Positions 1-7,830 of a DNA stretch of 16,573 nt are shown here, piece by piece; position 1 is the first letter of the stretch, and each line of letters opens with the position of its first letter. This DNA comes from an uncultured Austwickia sp. Lineage in GTDB: Bacteria; Actinomycetota; Actinomycetes; Actinomycetales; Dermatophilaceae. Location: NCBI GenBank assembly GCA_934678955.1, contig CAKUSI010000048.1, forward strand, positions 1-16,573, in the 5' to 3' direction. The notes beneath the pieces were generated by a model. It had not been told where the DNA came from. It ran no database searches and saw only the letters and a program-made list of their open reading frames with translations. Both the position numbers and the translations under genes were made by a program.

Positions 1-477
1 CGCCCGTGGGCGGAAAGGGGCGAGGTGGTCCTGGGACTTTGCGTACGTTTCCCGCCCGTGGGCGGGATCGGTACGCCGGGACGTGGGCAGATGCGTGCAT
101 TTCCCGCCCGTGGGCGGGATCGGTACGCCCCTGGGCAGGCGCGTGCATTTGCCGCCCGTGGGCGGGATCGGTCCACCCTGTCCTGGGCAGGCGCGTGCGT
201 TTCCCGCCCGTGGGCGGGAGCGGTATGCCGGAACGTGGGCAGCCGCGTGCATTTGCCGCCCGTGGGCGGAAAGGGGCGAGGTGTTCCTGGGACTTTGCGT
301 ACGCTTCCCGCCCGTGGGCGGGAGCGGTACACCGGGACGTGCGAGGCGCGTACATTTTGCCGCCCGTGGGCGGAAAGGGGCGAGGTGGTCCTGGGACTTT
401 GCGTACGTTTCCCGCCCGTGGGCGGGATCGGTACGCCCCGTCGTGGGCAGCCGCGTGCATTTGCCGCCCATGGGCGG
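1..477. repeat. Tandem array of GC-rich palindromes, 52-bp period
   Basis: Ten copies of the palindrome CCGCCCGTGGGCGG (first cut by the window edge, last CCGCCCATGGGCGG) lie with centres near 6, 58, 110, 158, 210, 262, 314, 366, 418 and 470. The spacing is 52 bp except for one 48-bp step. From position 103 onward the cores alternate between a 16-bp form (CCCGCCCGTGGGCGGG) and a 14-bp form preceded by G, giving a partial 104-bp dimer period. Spacers fall into two families. One resembles ATCGGTACGCC...TGGGCAG..GCGTGCATTT. The other starts AAAGGGGCGAGGTG and contains CTGGGACTTTGCGTACG, at 14-50, 270-306 and 374-410. Bases 1-77 and 361-437 are identical. The array extends beyond the window on the left and stops about 35 bp from the MFS stop codon. 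No coding role is apparent and the function is unknown. Confidence 0.93.
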
Positions 478-512
478 CGGGGGTGTGCGGGGATCGGTCG
501 CGCGCCGTTGCG

Positions 513-1913
513 TCAGAGTCGGATTCTGCGGGCGGGCGCCATGCCCAGGGTGGCCACCAGGCACATCGCCAGCCAGATCAGCGGGAAGGTCGTCGCCTCG
601 CCCCAGCCCGCGTTCGCACCGGCCGCGAACACCGCACCCGCCGCCGCTACTCCGAGCACACTGCCCAGCACGTCCGCCACCTGGATGGAGGAGGAGGCCG
701 ACGCGTGACCGCCCGGGGGAGCCAGGGCCAGGGCCAGCACGGACGTCGAGGTCACGCCGAGCCCCAGCGCCAGCCCGAACACCGGGAGGATCACCGCGAA
801 GACCCACGCCGGCAGCTCGAGGGCGTCGGCGGCCACCAGCGCCAGGCAGGACAGCGACAGGATCACCGTTCCGGCGAAGACGAGCTCCGGCCCGCGACCG
901 GCCACGGCGGGGCGGCCCTGGATCAGGGAGCCGCAGGTCCACCCGATCGACGCCAAGGCGAGCAGCGCGCCGGTCGCCCGCAGATCGAGGCCCACCTGCC
1001 CGTGCAGCATGAGTGGGACGAAGGAGATCGTCCCGGAGAAACCGGCCATCAGGAGCAGCCGCGCCACCATCACGCACGGCTGACCCCGGCGCAACCGGAC
1101 CGACCCCGGCGGCAGCACCCGGGGCACGAACACTGCCAGCACCGCCAGCCCGACCACCACCAGGGCGGCCTCGACCGCAGCGCTCCACCCGGGTCCGGAG
1201 GCACCCAGTTGCAGCGCGGCGGCCCCCACCGTCACGCCCGCGCCCAGCGCAAGGGTCCGTCGCCCCGAGCGGGCGATCGGCGCGGGCGGTTCCCCGACGC
1301 CGGCCGCGTACTCCGGCCCCGGACCCTCCCGCAGCAGCGTCGCGGCCCGGCGCATTCCGACGGCGGATGCCGCTGCGAGCGGCACGATCACGAGGAACAC
1401 GGCCCGCCACGACACCGCGTGCGTCAGCCACGCTGCGACCAGCGGGCCGACGATGCTCGGCAGCACCCACGCGGCCGAGAGCCACCCGAACACCCGGGGC
1501 CTCATCGCCAGCGGGTAGACCGCCCCCACGATCACGTACAGGCTGACCATCGCCAGCCCCGCGCCGAGACCGGCCACCAGCCGGCCCGCCAGCATGACGT
1601 CGAACGTCGGCGCCAGCCCGGCGACCGCCGAGCCGGACGCGAAGAGTAGCTGCCCGGTCCATACCGCAGGCAGAGGGCCGCAGCGCTGCGCCCAGGCCCC
1701 GGCGGTGACGATGCCGAACAGTTGCCCGGTGAACAGGAGGGAGAACGCCAGGCCGTATGTCGACCCGGAGCCGAGAGCCGCCGCCACCTCCGGCATCGCC
1801 GTGGAGACGGCCAGGGCCTCGAACGCGATGATCGTGACGAGCCCGACGATCGAGACCGTCGCCGCCCCGTACCGCGCGCCGAGGAGCGCGGTATCGCCTG
1901 CCTCCCGCACCAT
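513..1913 (-). CDS. MFS transporter, DHA2-like, about 14 TM
   Basis: Predicted proton-driven drug or metabolite exporter of the major facilitator superfamily in the cytoplasmic membrane; the substrate cannot be told. The 466-residue protein has about 14 hydrophobic segments. Six lie before a hydrophilic loop (roughly residues 190-222) and eight after it, which fits the DHA2 type better than 12-TM carriers. The first helix carries FEALAVSTAMPEVAAAL, the usual TM1 pattern with a conserved acidic residue and a proline. WVLPSIVGPLVAAWL near 150-165 resembles antiporter motif C. The ATG at 1913 is preferred over the GTG three bases upstream because GGTGG sits 7 bases before it. It lies 37 bp downstream of the alpha-glucosidase gene in the same direction, so it is probably the last gene of that operon. 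Its stop is close to the repeat array, whose last palindrome (464-477) could help end transcription. Confidence 0.88.
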   Translation of the reverse strand: MVREAGDTALLGARYGAATVSIVGLVTIIAFEALAVSTAMPEVAAALGSGSTYGLAFSLLFTGQLFGIVTAGAWAQRCGPLPAVWTGQLLFASGSAVAGLAPTFDVMLAGRLVAGLGAGLAMVSLYVIVGAVYPLAMRPRVFGWLSAAWVLPSIVGPLVAAWLTHAVSWRAVFLVIVPLAAASAVGMRRAATLLREGPGPEYAAGVGEPPAPIARSGRRTLALGAGVTVGAAALQLGASGPGWSAAVEAALVVVGLAVLAVFVPRVLPPGSVRLRRGQPCVMVARLLLMAGFSGTISFVPLMLHGQVGLDLRATGALLALASIGWTCGSLIQGRPAVAGRGPELVFAGTVILSLSCLALVAADALELPAWVFAVILPVFGLALGLGVTSTSVLALALAPPGGHASASSSIQVADVLGSVLGVAAAGAVFAAGANAGWGEATTFPLIWLAMCLVATLGMAPARRIRL

Positions 1914-1950
1914 CACCGGACCACCGTAGGCGAGTGACGTGCTGCCGTGG

Positions 1951-3807
1951 TCAGCTGGGCGGCGCGATCCAGACCGTGGTGTCGACCGGCAGGGTCGAGT
2001 GCCCGTCGAGGGTGGCCAGGGGGCCGCTGGTCACCAGCACCTCCCCTTGCGGCAACCGGGTAGGTGCGCCGAGATTCGCCAGGATCAGCACGTCGCCGCG
2101 CCGGGTCCCGCTGCGGAGCGCGACCACGTTAGGCCCGAAACCTCCCAGCCAGGCCAGGGAGGCCCGGCCCAACCCGTACGCCTTCCGCACCCGCAGCAAG
2201 CTGCGGTAGAGCTCGAGGGTCGAGCCCTCCCGTCCGCGCTGCGCGTTCACGGCAAGGGCCGCGTACGACGGCGGCTGCGGCAGCCAGGTCCGGCCGGAGT
2301 CGTTGAACCCGAGCGCGGGCGCCCCGGCCTCCCAGGGCATCGGGATGCGGCAGCCGTCGCGGCCGAGCAAGGTGCGTTCGGAACGCTCGTAGGTCGGGTC
2401 CTGGCGTACCGCGTCGGGCAGGGTGGTGTGTTCGGGCAGGCCCAGCTCTTCGCCCTGATAGAGGTACGCGGCCCCCGGCAGAGCGAGCATCAGGGCCGTG
2501 GCCGCCCGCGCGCGACGCAGCCCGAGCTCGACGTCCGGCTGAGGGTCATCCGCGCCGACGCCGTGCGGGTTGTGCCCGCCGCGTGCCGCGTCCGGCAGTC
2601 CAAGGCGCGTGGAGTGCCGTACGACGTCGTGGTTGGACAGCACCCAGGTGGTGGGCGCCCCGACCGCGTCGTTGGCGGCGAGCGAGCGCTCGATGACCTC
2701 GCGCTGCGCGGCGGCGGTCCAACCGGCCGTCAGGTAGGCGAAGTTGAAGGCCTGGTGCATCTCGTCCGGGCGCACGTAGCGGGCGGCCCGCTCGACCGGG
2801 TCGACCCACGCCTCGGCGACGAGGATGCGGTCATGGCCCCCGTCCGTGATACGTCGGCCGCTGGCCTCGGCGGGGCCGCGACTGCCGGCTGCGGCTCCAC
2901 CCTGACCGGTCGAACGCTCTTCGGGGGTCGCCCCGTAGGCGTCGGTCACGCGGCGCCAGGATCGATAGATCTCGTGCACGCCCTCCTGGTCCCACATCGG
3001 CGGCCGTCCGTCATGGCCCGGTTCGCCGGGAGTGAGCATCCCCTGGTCGGCCTCCCAATCGGGCAGGCCGGGCGCCTTGACCAGGCCGTGCGCCACGTCG
3101 ACGCGGAAGCCGTCGGCGCCGCGGTCCATCCAGAACCGCATCACGTCCTCGATCTCGGCCAGGACCTCCGGGTTCTCCCAATCCAGGTCGGGCTGGGTGA
3201 CGTCGAAGAGGTGCAGGTACCACTGGCCGTCCGCCACCCGGCTCCACGCCGGCCCGCCGAACACCGAGCGCCAGTTGTTCGGAGCCTGCGACCCGCCCGG
3301 TCCCGCGCCGTCCCGGAACAGATAGCGCGCCCGCGCGGCCGAGCGCGGGGGAGCCGCCAGCGCCTCCTGGAACCACGCGTGCTCGCTGCTGGTGTGGTTG
3401 GGGACCAGGTCGATGATCACGCGAAGACCCAGCGCGTGCGCCTTGCCGATCATCGCGTCTGCGTCGGCCAGCGTCCCAAAGAGCGGGTCGACGTCCCGGT
3501 AGTCCGCCACGTCGTACCCGCCGTCGTGCTGCGGGGACACGTAGAACGGCGAGAGCCACAGCGCGTCCACCCCGAGGTCGACCAGGTGATCCAGGCGGGC
3601 GGTGATGCCCGGCAGGTCGCCGAGGCCGTCGCCGTCGCCGTCGGCCCAACTGCGCGGATAGACCTGGTAGATCACCGCGTCGCGCCACCACTCATCGGTG
3701 GCCGCGGGCTCGTGCAGGAACTCGCCGGTCGGAGCAGACGGGACGGTCGGAGCAGACAGGACGGTCGGGGCAGCTGGGGCAGTCGGATCGGTCGTCAGGT
3801 CGGGCAC
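1951..3807 (-). CDS. aglA: Alpha-glucosidase, glycoside hydrolase family 13 (AglA-like)
   Basis: Cytoplasmic GH13 enzyme expected to hydrolyse alpha-1,4 or alpha-1,6 bonds of maltose-type or isomaltose-type oligosaccharides. All four GH13 regions are visible: DLVPNH (133-138), GFRVD with nucleophile Asp237, AEAW with acid/base Glu332, and NHD with Asp394. The barrel starts at WWRDAVIYQVYPRSW (about 40-54), typical of the oligo-1,6-glucosidase/alpha-glucosidase subgroup. The GTG start at 3807 lies 4 bp after the globin stop, so the two are probably cotranscribed. Two oddities are visible. First, about 36 residues of Pro/Ala/Thr-rich leader contain the repeats VLSAPT/VPSAPT, from an 18-bp duplication at 3727-3762. 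Second, a Gly/Ala/Arg-rich insert of about 25 residues (296-325) lies between regions II and III. Exact substrate is uncertain; trehalose synthase is less likely because its usual extended C-terminal domain is missing. In Mycobacterium tuberculosis aglA (Rv2471) is also next to glbO. Confidence 0.92.
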   Translation of the reverse strand: MPDLTTDPTAPAAPTVLSAPTVPSAPTGEFLHEPAATDEWWRDAVIYQVYPRSWADGDGDGLGDLPGITARLDHLVDLGVDALWLSPFYVSPQHDGGYDVADYRDVDPLFGTLADADAMIGKAHALGLRVIIDLVPNHTSSEHAWFQEALAAPPRSAARARYLFRDGAGPGGSQAPNNWRSVFGGPAWSRVADGQWYLHLFDVTQPDLDWENPEVLAEIEDVMRFWMDRGADGFRVDVAHGLVKAPGLPDWEADQGMLTPGEPGHDGRPPMWDQEGVHEIYRSWRRVTDAYGATPEERSTGQGGAAAGSRGPAEASGRRITDGGHDRILVAEAWVDPVERAARYVRPDEMHQAFNFAYLTAGWTAAAQREVIERSLAANDAVGAPTTWVLSNHDVVRHSTRLGLPDAARGGHNPHGVGADDPQPDVELGLRRARAATALMLALPGAAYLYQGEELGLPEHTTLPDAVRQDPTYERSERTLLGRDGCRIPMPWEAGAPALGFNDSGRTWLPQPPSYAALAVNAQRGREGSTLELYRSLLRVRKAYGLGRASLAWLGGFGPNVVALRSGTRRGDVLILANLGAPTRLPQGEVLVTSGPLATLDGHSTLPVDTTVWIAPPS

Positions 3808-3811
3808 ATCC

Positions 3812-4240
3812 TCACTCCATCGTGTTGACCAGGGAGAACGCGGCCATCTGGAAGTAGCCGCGCAGCGCCTCCTCGTCCTCGGGCTGCAGATCGAGGGTGT
3901 CCACCGCGGCGGACATGTGCTCCAGCCAGCGGTCCCGCGCCAGCGGGGTCACGGCGAACGGGACGTGCCGCATCCGCAGCCGGGGGTGGCCGCGTTCCTC
4001 CGAGTAGGTGGTCGGCCCGCCCCAGTACTGCTCCAGGAACATCCGCAGCCGCCGCTCAGCGGGCGCCAGGTCCTCCTCCGGGTAGAGCGGGCGCAGCACC
4101 TCGTCGGTCGCGACCCGACGATAGAACTCCGCCGTCAGCTGCCGGAACGCCTCAGCGCCGCCCATTCGCTCGTACGGGGTCCGGGGGGCGCCGCGTGCGT
4201 CGTCTCCGGGCGTGGCCGCGTCGGCGGACGAGGCGGTCAC
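3812..4240 (-). CDS. glbO: Group II truncated hemoglobin (GlbO)
   Basis: A 142-residue heme protein of the 2-over-2 truncated globin family (group II), which binds O2 tightly and is linked to aerobic growth and peroxide or redox chemistry. Diagnostic residues: Tyr40 (B10, in EFYRRV), Tyr53 (CD1, in LYPEEDL), proximal His92 (F8, in RLRMRH) and Trp105 (G8). The stretch RLRMFLEQYWGGP is a near-perfect match to Mycobacterium tuberculosis GlbO as I remember it. The GTG start at 4240 overlaps the upstream MscS gene stop as GTGA, with a GGGGGG stretch 7 bases upstream as ribosome binding site. A longer in-frame reading exists but would run inside the MscS gene. The first 20 or so residues are a disordered Ala/Asp-rich leader absent from GlbO. 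Translational coupling to MscS on one side and to AglA, 4 bp away, on the other suggests one transcript. Confidence 0.95.
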   Translation of the reverse strand: MTASSADAATPGDDARGAPRTPYERMGGAEAFRQLTAEFYRRVATDEVLRPLYPEEDLAPAERRLRMFLEQYWGGPTTYSEERGHPRLRMRHVPFAVTPLARDRWLEHMSAAVDTLDLQPEDEEALRGYFQMAAFSLVNTME

Positions 4241-5427
4241 GGCGTGCCCCCCTGCGGGTTCGCCCGGCCGAAGTCGGGGAGCAGGACCGGCCCCCGGATC
4301 TGCGCGGCGGCGAGCGCGGTCAGGCCGCGCTCCCGGATCTCCCGCTGCACTCCCCAGTGTTGGTTGGGCGCGCACTTGGCCAGGATGCGGATCGTCATCG
4401 TCCCTCCGGTCACGGATTCGACCCCCACGACGTGGGGCTCTTCGAGGAGCTTGTCATCCCACGCCGGGTCCGCGTCCATCGATTCCATGGCCTCACGCAG
4501 CACCGAGATGACCTTTTCAGGTGATTCATCGTAGGCAACCGGTATGTCCACGGTCGCGGTGGACCAGCCCTGGGAGCGGTTCGCCACGCGCACGATCTCC
4601 CCGTTGCGGACATACCAGATCACCCCCTGCGCGTCGCGCAGCCGCGTGACCCGCAGCGAGACCTCCTCGACCTCGCCCACGGCCTCGCCGGTGTCGATGA
4701 TGTCGCCCACCCCGTATTGGTCCTCCGCCAGCATGAAGATCCCGGACAGGAAGTCCTTGACCAGACTCTGGGCGCCGAACCCGAGGGCCACGCCGCCGAC
4801 TCCGGCTGAGGCCAGCACCGGCGCCATGTTCAGTCCCAGCTGGTCGCCGATCATCAGGGCGGCCACGATCCCGATGACGACCGTGGCGATGCTGCGCAGC
4901 ACCGAGCCCAGCGTCTCGACCCGCTGGCGCTGGCGCTCCGGGGACGCGAACTGCTCCTCCAGCGCCCGTGCGGCCAGGCGGGCGTGTCGGCGGACGACCG
5001 GAAGCTCATCGGTGGGAACCCGGCTCGACTGCTCGGTCGCCGGCGGGACGGCGGCGGCGTTCATGGGGGAGGACGACACCCCCGAGGGCGCGCCGCCGGA
5101 CCCGGGGTCGGGTCCTGTCGCGGGAGCGACGCGGGGGCGCCGGCCGAGTGTCCGGCGCGGGCCGGATCCCTTCCCGCCGACCAGCGCGCTGACCGCCCGA
5201 TTGATCAGGCGGTGGGTCACCCATCGCAGCAGCACCGCGACGAAGACGATCGCCAGGATGACGAGTCCGTGCCGCACGAGCCAGTCGGTGACGGACTCCC
5301 ACGTGATGGGGCCCGCGGCGCCCAGCGAGGGCGCGGGCACCTGCGGGACGGCGGACGAGGCCGCTTCCTGGGAGGTGGTCGGCGCGACGAGGGGGAGGAC
5401 GAGCCCGCCGGGCGGGGGAAATGCCAT
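4237..5427 (-). CDS. MscS-family mechanosensitive ion channel
   Basis: A 396-residue small-conductance-type mechanosensitive channel of the cytoplasmic membrane, expected to release solutes on osmotic downshock. From the chosen start there is one N-terminal helix at about 53-71 (HGLVILAIVFVAVLLRW), then a long hydrophilic linker rich in Pro, Gly and Arg (about 86-141). A second helix lies near 178-197. The pore helix and signature follow at 201-233, with VLASAGVGGVALGFGAQSLV and KDFLSGIFML. The beta domain begins with EDQYGVGDII, and a C-terminal alpha/beta domain follows. Three helices match the MscS core. The start at 5427 gives MAFPPPGG; a GTG at 5484 has no ribosome binding site and would place the start close to the divergent malQ promoter. 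AGGGG ends only one base before the ATG, so initiation may be leaderless or weak. It is the first gene of the minus-strand cluster. Confidence 0.93.
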   Translation of the reverse strand: MAFPPPGGLVLPLVAPTTSQEAASSAVPQVPAPSLGAAGPITWESVTDWLVRHGLVILAIVFVAVLLRWVTHRLINRAVSALVGGKGSGPRRTLGRRPRVAPATGPDPGSGGAPSGVSSSPMNAAAVPPATEQSSRVPTDELPVVRRHARLAARALEEQFASPERQRQRVETLGSVLRSIATVVIGIVAALMIGDQLGLNMAPVLASAGVGGVALGFGAQSLVKDFLSGIFMLAEDQYGVGDIIDTGEAVGEVEEVSLRVTRLRDAQGVIWYVRNGEIVRVANRSQGWSTATVDIPVAYDESPEKVISVLREAMESMDADPAWDDKLLEEPHVVGVESVTGGTMTIRILAKCAPNQHWGVQREIRERGLTALAAAQIRGPVLLPDFGRANPQGGTP

Positions 5428-5538
5428 ACCCCTATTGTCCGGGCCCGCGACCCGCAACCGATCCGCGGCTCCCAACCCTCGCACCCACCCCGCACGCCAC
5501 TAGGATCACGAGCAGCCCCCACTGTCGAAAGGCACGAC
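5428..5538. promoter_or_regulatory. Divergent promoter region, MscS gene / malQ
   Basis: This 111-bp gap separates two divergent genes and must hold both promoters. On the plus strand TAGGAT at 5501-5506 is a good actinobacterial -10 hexamer, about 33 bases before the malQ GTG. No clear -35 is visible. GAAAGG at 5527-5532, 6 bases before the GTG at 5539, is the malQ ribosome binding site and decides that start. On the minus strand only an ACAATAGGGG stretch next to the ATG stands out, and I cannot assign a -10 with confidence. Confidence 0.5.
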
Positions 5539-7680
5539 GTGACCAGCTCCGACGTGACCAGGACCGCGCCGTCCGGCGAGCTCGCCGAGCTCGCCAGGGC
5601 CCTCGGGGTCGCCACCGAATACTGGGACTGGCAGGGCAGGCATGTCATGGTCAGCGCGGAGACCATCGTTGCTGTCCTGGATGCGTTGGGTGTCCGGGCG
5701 CATACCCATGATGAGATCGAGGCCGCCCGGCAGGACACGGAGCTTGCGCCGTGGCGCCGGACGCTGCCCCGTTGCGTGATCGCCCGCCAGGGCCGCGCGA
5801 CGCGGATCCCGGTGCACGTCCCGCACGGCGCGCCGGTTGTCCTCTGGGTCGAGCTCGAGGACAGGCGGGGGCGCCGCGGCGTCGGGCAGGTCGAGCACAA
5901 CGTGGCGCCCCGCGACGTCGATCACGTGCTGACCGGCGAGGCGATGTTCGAGATCCCGGCCGGCTTCCCGCTGGGCTGGCACGTGCTGAACGCGAGCGTC
6001 GCCGAGGGCGAGCCCATCCAGGTGCCGCTCGTCGTCGTCCCCGACCGTCTCGAGCTGCCGCCCAGCGTGGACGCGCACGGCGCGTTCGGCCTGATGACAC
6101 AGATGTATGCCATGCGCTCGCGCGCGAGCTGGGGCATCGGCGACCTCGGCGATCTGGCGGATCTTGCGGTCTGGGGAGCCCAGGATCTCGGCGCGAACTT
6201 CGTCCTGATCAACCCCGTCCATGCCGCCGAGCCGATCGCCCCCATGGAGCCCTCTCCCTACCTGCCGACTTCGCGGCGCTTCGTCAACCCCATCTACATC
6301 CGGGTCGAAGAGGTCCCCGAGGTCGCGTACCTCCCTCCCGAGCAGCGCGCCCAGGTGGAGGAGTACGGGCGGGCGGCCCGCGCTCTCACCGACGCCGACA
6401 CGATCGACCGGGACGCGGCGTGGGAGCTGAAGCGGGCGGCGCTGCGGCTCGTGTACGACTGCCCCCACCCGCCTCGGCGGCTGCTCGCGTTCGAGCAGTT
6501 CTGCGAGCGGGAGGGCCAGGGGCTGCTGGACTACGCGACGTGGTGCGCGCTGGTGGAGGAGTATGGGCCGCACGTCGGCGCCTGGCCCGTCGGGCTCCAC
6601 AACGCGCAGGCCGAGGGGGTGGCCGCCGAGCGGGAGCGGCTCGCCGAACGCGTGCGGTTCCACCTGTGGCTGCAGTGGGTCGTGGACGTCCAGCTCGCGG
6701 AGGTGCAGCGGCAGGCGCGCACGGCCGGTATGTCGGTCGGCGTCATGCAGGATCTCGCGGTCGGCGTGCATCCGACCGGCGCAGACGTCTGGGGGCTCGG
6801 CAACGTGCTGGCGCACGGCGTGACGGTGGGCGCCCCCCCGGACGCGTACAACCAGCGCGGCCAGGACTGGAGCCAACCGCCGTGGCACCCCGACCGCCTC
6901 GCGGACGTGGGGTACGCGCCCTTCCGGGCCATGATCCGCGCCGCGCTGCGCCACTCCGGCGGGCTGCGCATCGACCACGTGATCGGTTTGTTCCGGCTCT
7001 GGTGGGTCCCGGCGGGGTCGTCCCCGGCGGAGGGCACGTACGTCCGCTTCGACCACGAGGCGCTGATCGGCATCCTGGCCCTCGAGGCGCACCGCGACGG
7101 CGCCGTGCTGGTCGGCGAGGACTTGGGCACGGTGGAGCCCTGGGTGCGCGACTACCTGCGCGAGCGCGGCATCCTCGGCACGAGCATCCTGTGGTTCGAG
7201 CGGGAGGAGGACGGCTCGCCGAAGCGTCCCGAGGACTACCGCCGGCTATGCCTCGCGTCGGTGACGACGCATGACCTGCCCCCGACGGCCGGGTACCTGG
7301 CGGGGGAGCACATCGACCTCCGGGCCGACCTCGGCCTGTTCACCCGGCCGGTGGAGGTCGAACGCGCCGAGGACGAGGCAGACCGGGCCCGCGTGGTGGG
7401 CGCGCTGGTCGAGCGCGGGCTGCTGGACTCCGACCACGGCGTCGCCAAGGTCGTGGAAGCGCTGCACCGCTACCTGTCCTGGACCCCCTCGCTGCTGATC
7501 GGGGTCAGCGTCTCCGACCTGGTCGGCGATGTGCGGACGATCAACCAGCCGGGCACCCACAACGAGTACCCGAACTGGCGCGTCCCGATGGCCGGCCCCG
7601 ACCGCAGGCCGGTGCTGATGGAGGACCTGATGACGGCCCGGTCCGCGCGCAAGATCACCCGGGCGGTCCACAGAGGCTGA
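5539..7680 (+). CDS. malQ: 4-alpha-glucanotransferase (amylomaltase), GH77
   Basis: Cytoplasmic disproportionating enzyme that transfers alpha-1,4-glucan segments between maltodextrins, releasing glucose and longer chains for phosphorolysis. The 713-residue length is normal for actinobacterial MalQ. The first 170-180 residues form the N-terminal extension (a helical segment and a beta-sandwich) found in this subgroup. The GH77 barrel starts near residue 181 with AFGLMTQMYAMRSRASWGIGD. Catalytic residues are visible: nucleophile Asp479 in LRIDHVIGLFRLWW, acid/base Glu527 in VGEDLGTV, and Asp579 in TTHDLPPT. The C-terminal GTHNEYPNWR is also typical. The GTG at 5539 is chosen for its GAAAGG ribosome binding site. 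The gene stands alone on its strand, divergent from the MscS-glbO-aglA cluster. With AglA it covers complementary steps of maltodextrin use. Certainty is very high. Confidence 0.97.
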   Translation: MTSSDVTRTAPSGELAELARALGVATEYWDWQGRHVMVSAETIVAVLDALGVRAHTHDEIEAARQDTELAPWRRTLPRCVIARQGRATRIPVHVPHGAPVVLWVELEDRRGRRGVGQVEHNVAPRDVDHVLTGEAMFEIPAGFPLGWHVLNASVAEGEPIQVPLVVVPDRLELPPSVDAHGAFGLMTQMYAMRSRASWGIGDLGDLADLAVWGAQDLGANFVLINPVHAAEPIAPMEPSPYLPTSRRFVNPIYIRVEEVPEVAYLPPEQRAQVEEYGRAARALTDADTIDRDAAWELKRAALRLVYDCPHPPRRLLAFEQFCEREGQGLLDYATWCALVEEYGPHVGAWPVGLHNAQAEGVAAERERLAERVRFHLWLQWVVDVQLAEVQRQARTAGMSVGVMQDLAVGVHPTGADVWGLGNVLAHGVTVGAPPDAYNQRGQDWSQPPWHPDRLADVGYAPFRAMIRAALRHSGGLRIDHVIGLFRLWWVPAGSSPAEGTYVRFDHEALIGILALEAHRDGAVLVGEDLGTVEPWVRDYLRERGILGTSILWFEREEDGSPKRPEDYRRLCLASVTTHDLPPTAGYLAGEHIDLRADLGLFTRPVEVERAEDEADRARVVGALVERGLLDSDHGVAKVVEALHRYLSWTPSLLIGVSVSDLVGDVRTINQPGTHNEYPNWRVPMAGPDRRPVLMEDLMTARSARKITRAVHRG

Positions 7681-7731
7681 CATCACCGAGGGGTCACGCA
7701 CCTGACGGCGGGACGGCTCGCCTCGTGCGGA

Positions 7732-7758
7732 TGGGTCACCCTGCACTGGGGTGAGCCA
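7732..7758. terminator. Hairpin between convergent malQ and MFS genes
   Basis: Stem TGGGTCACCC (7732-7741) pairs with GGGTGAGCCA (7749-7758) around a 7-base loop, 9 of 10 pairs matched with one G-G mismatch. It lies 51 bp after the malQ stop and 48 bp after the end of the convergent UMF1 permease gene. It could therefore end transcription from both sides. There is no real U-tract, which is common in high-GC actinobacteria. Confidence 0.55.
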
Positions 7759-7766
7759 CCCTCTGG

Positions 7767-7830
7767 TTCTGTCAGCCGGGACCAGTCCGAAGTCCTGCCA
7801 GCGGGTCAGTCCGAAGCTCTGTCAGCCGGG
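7767..7830. repeat. Short tandem repeat, about 25-bp unit, 2.6 copies
   Basis: Three related units follow each other: TCTGTCAGCCGGGACCAGTCCGAAG (from 7768), TCCTGCCAGCGGGTCAGTCCGAAG (7793-7816) and CTCTGTCAGCCGGG (from 7817). TCTGTCAGCCGGG is exact at 7768-7780 and 7818-7830, and CAGTCCGAAG is exact at 7783-7792 and 7807-7816. The right end covers the last codons and stop of the UMF1 permease gene, so the repeat appears to have grown outward from that gene's 3' end. Confidence 0.75.

Noticed and set aside
1..477. CRISPR array
   Set aside because: The repeated core is only 14-16 bp and the intervening segments are related to each other rather than unique; no cas gene is present.
6..1649. Long plus-strand open frames across the repeat array and the MFS gene
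   Set aside because: They are arginine-, proline- and glycine-rich, run antisense to a clear MFS gene, and arise from high GC and the absence of stops in the repeats.
5428..5484. Upstream GTG start at 5484 for the MscS channel
   Set aside because: No ribosome binding site, unusual N-terminal residues, and it would occupy the divergent promoter region; the ATG at 5427 is simpler.
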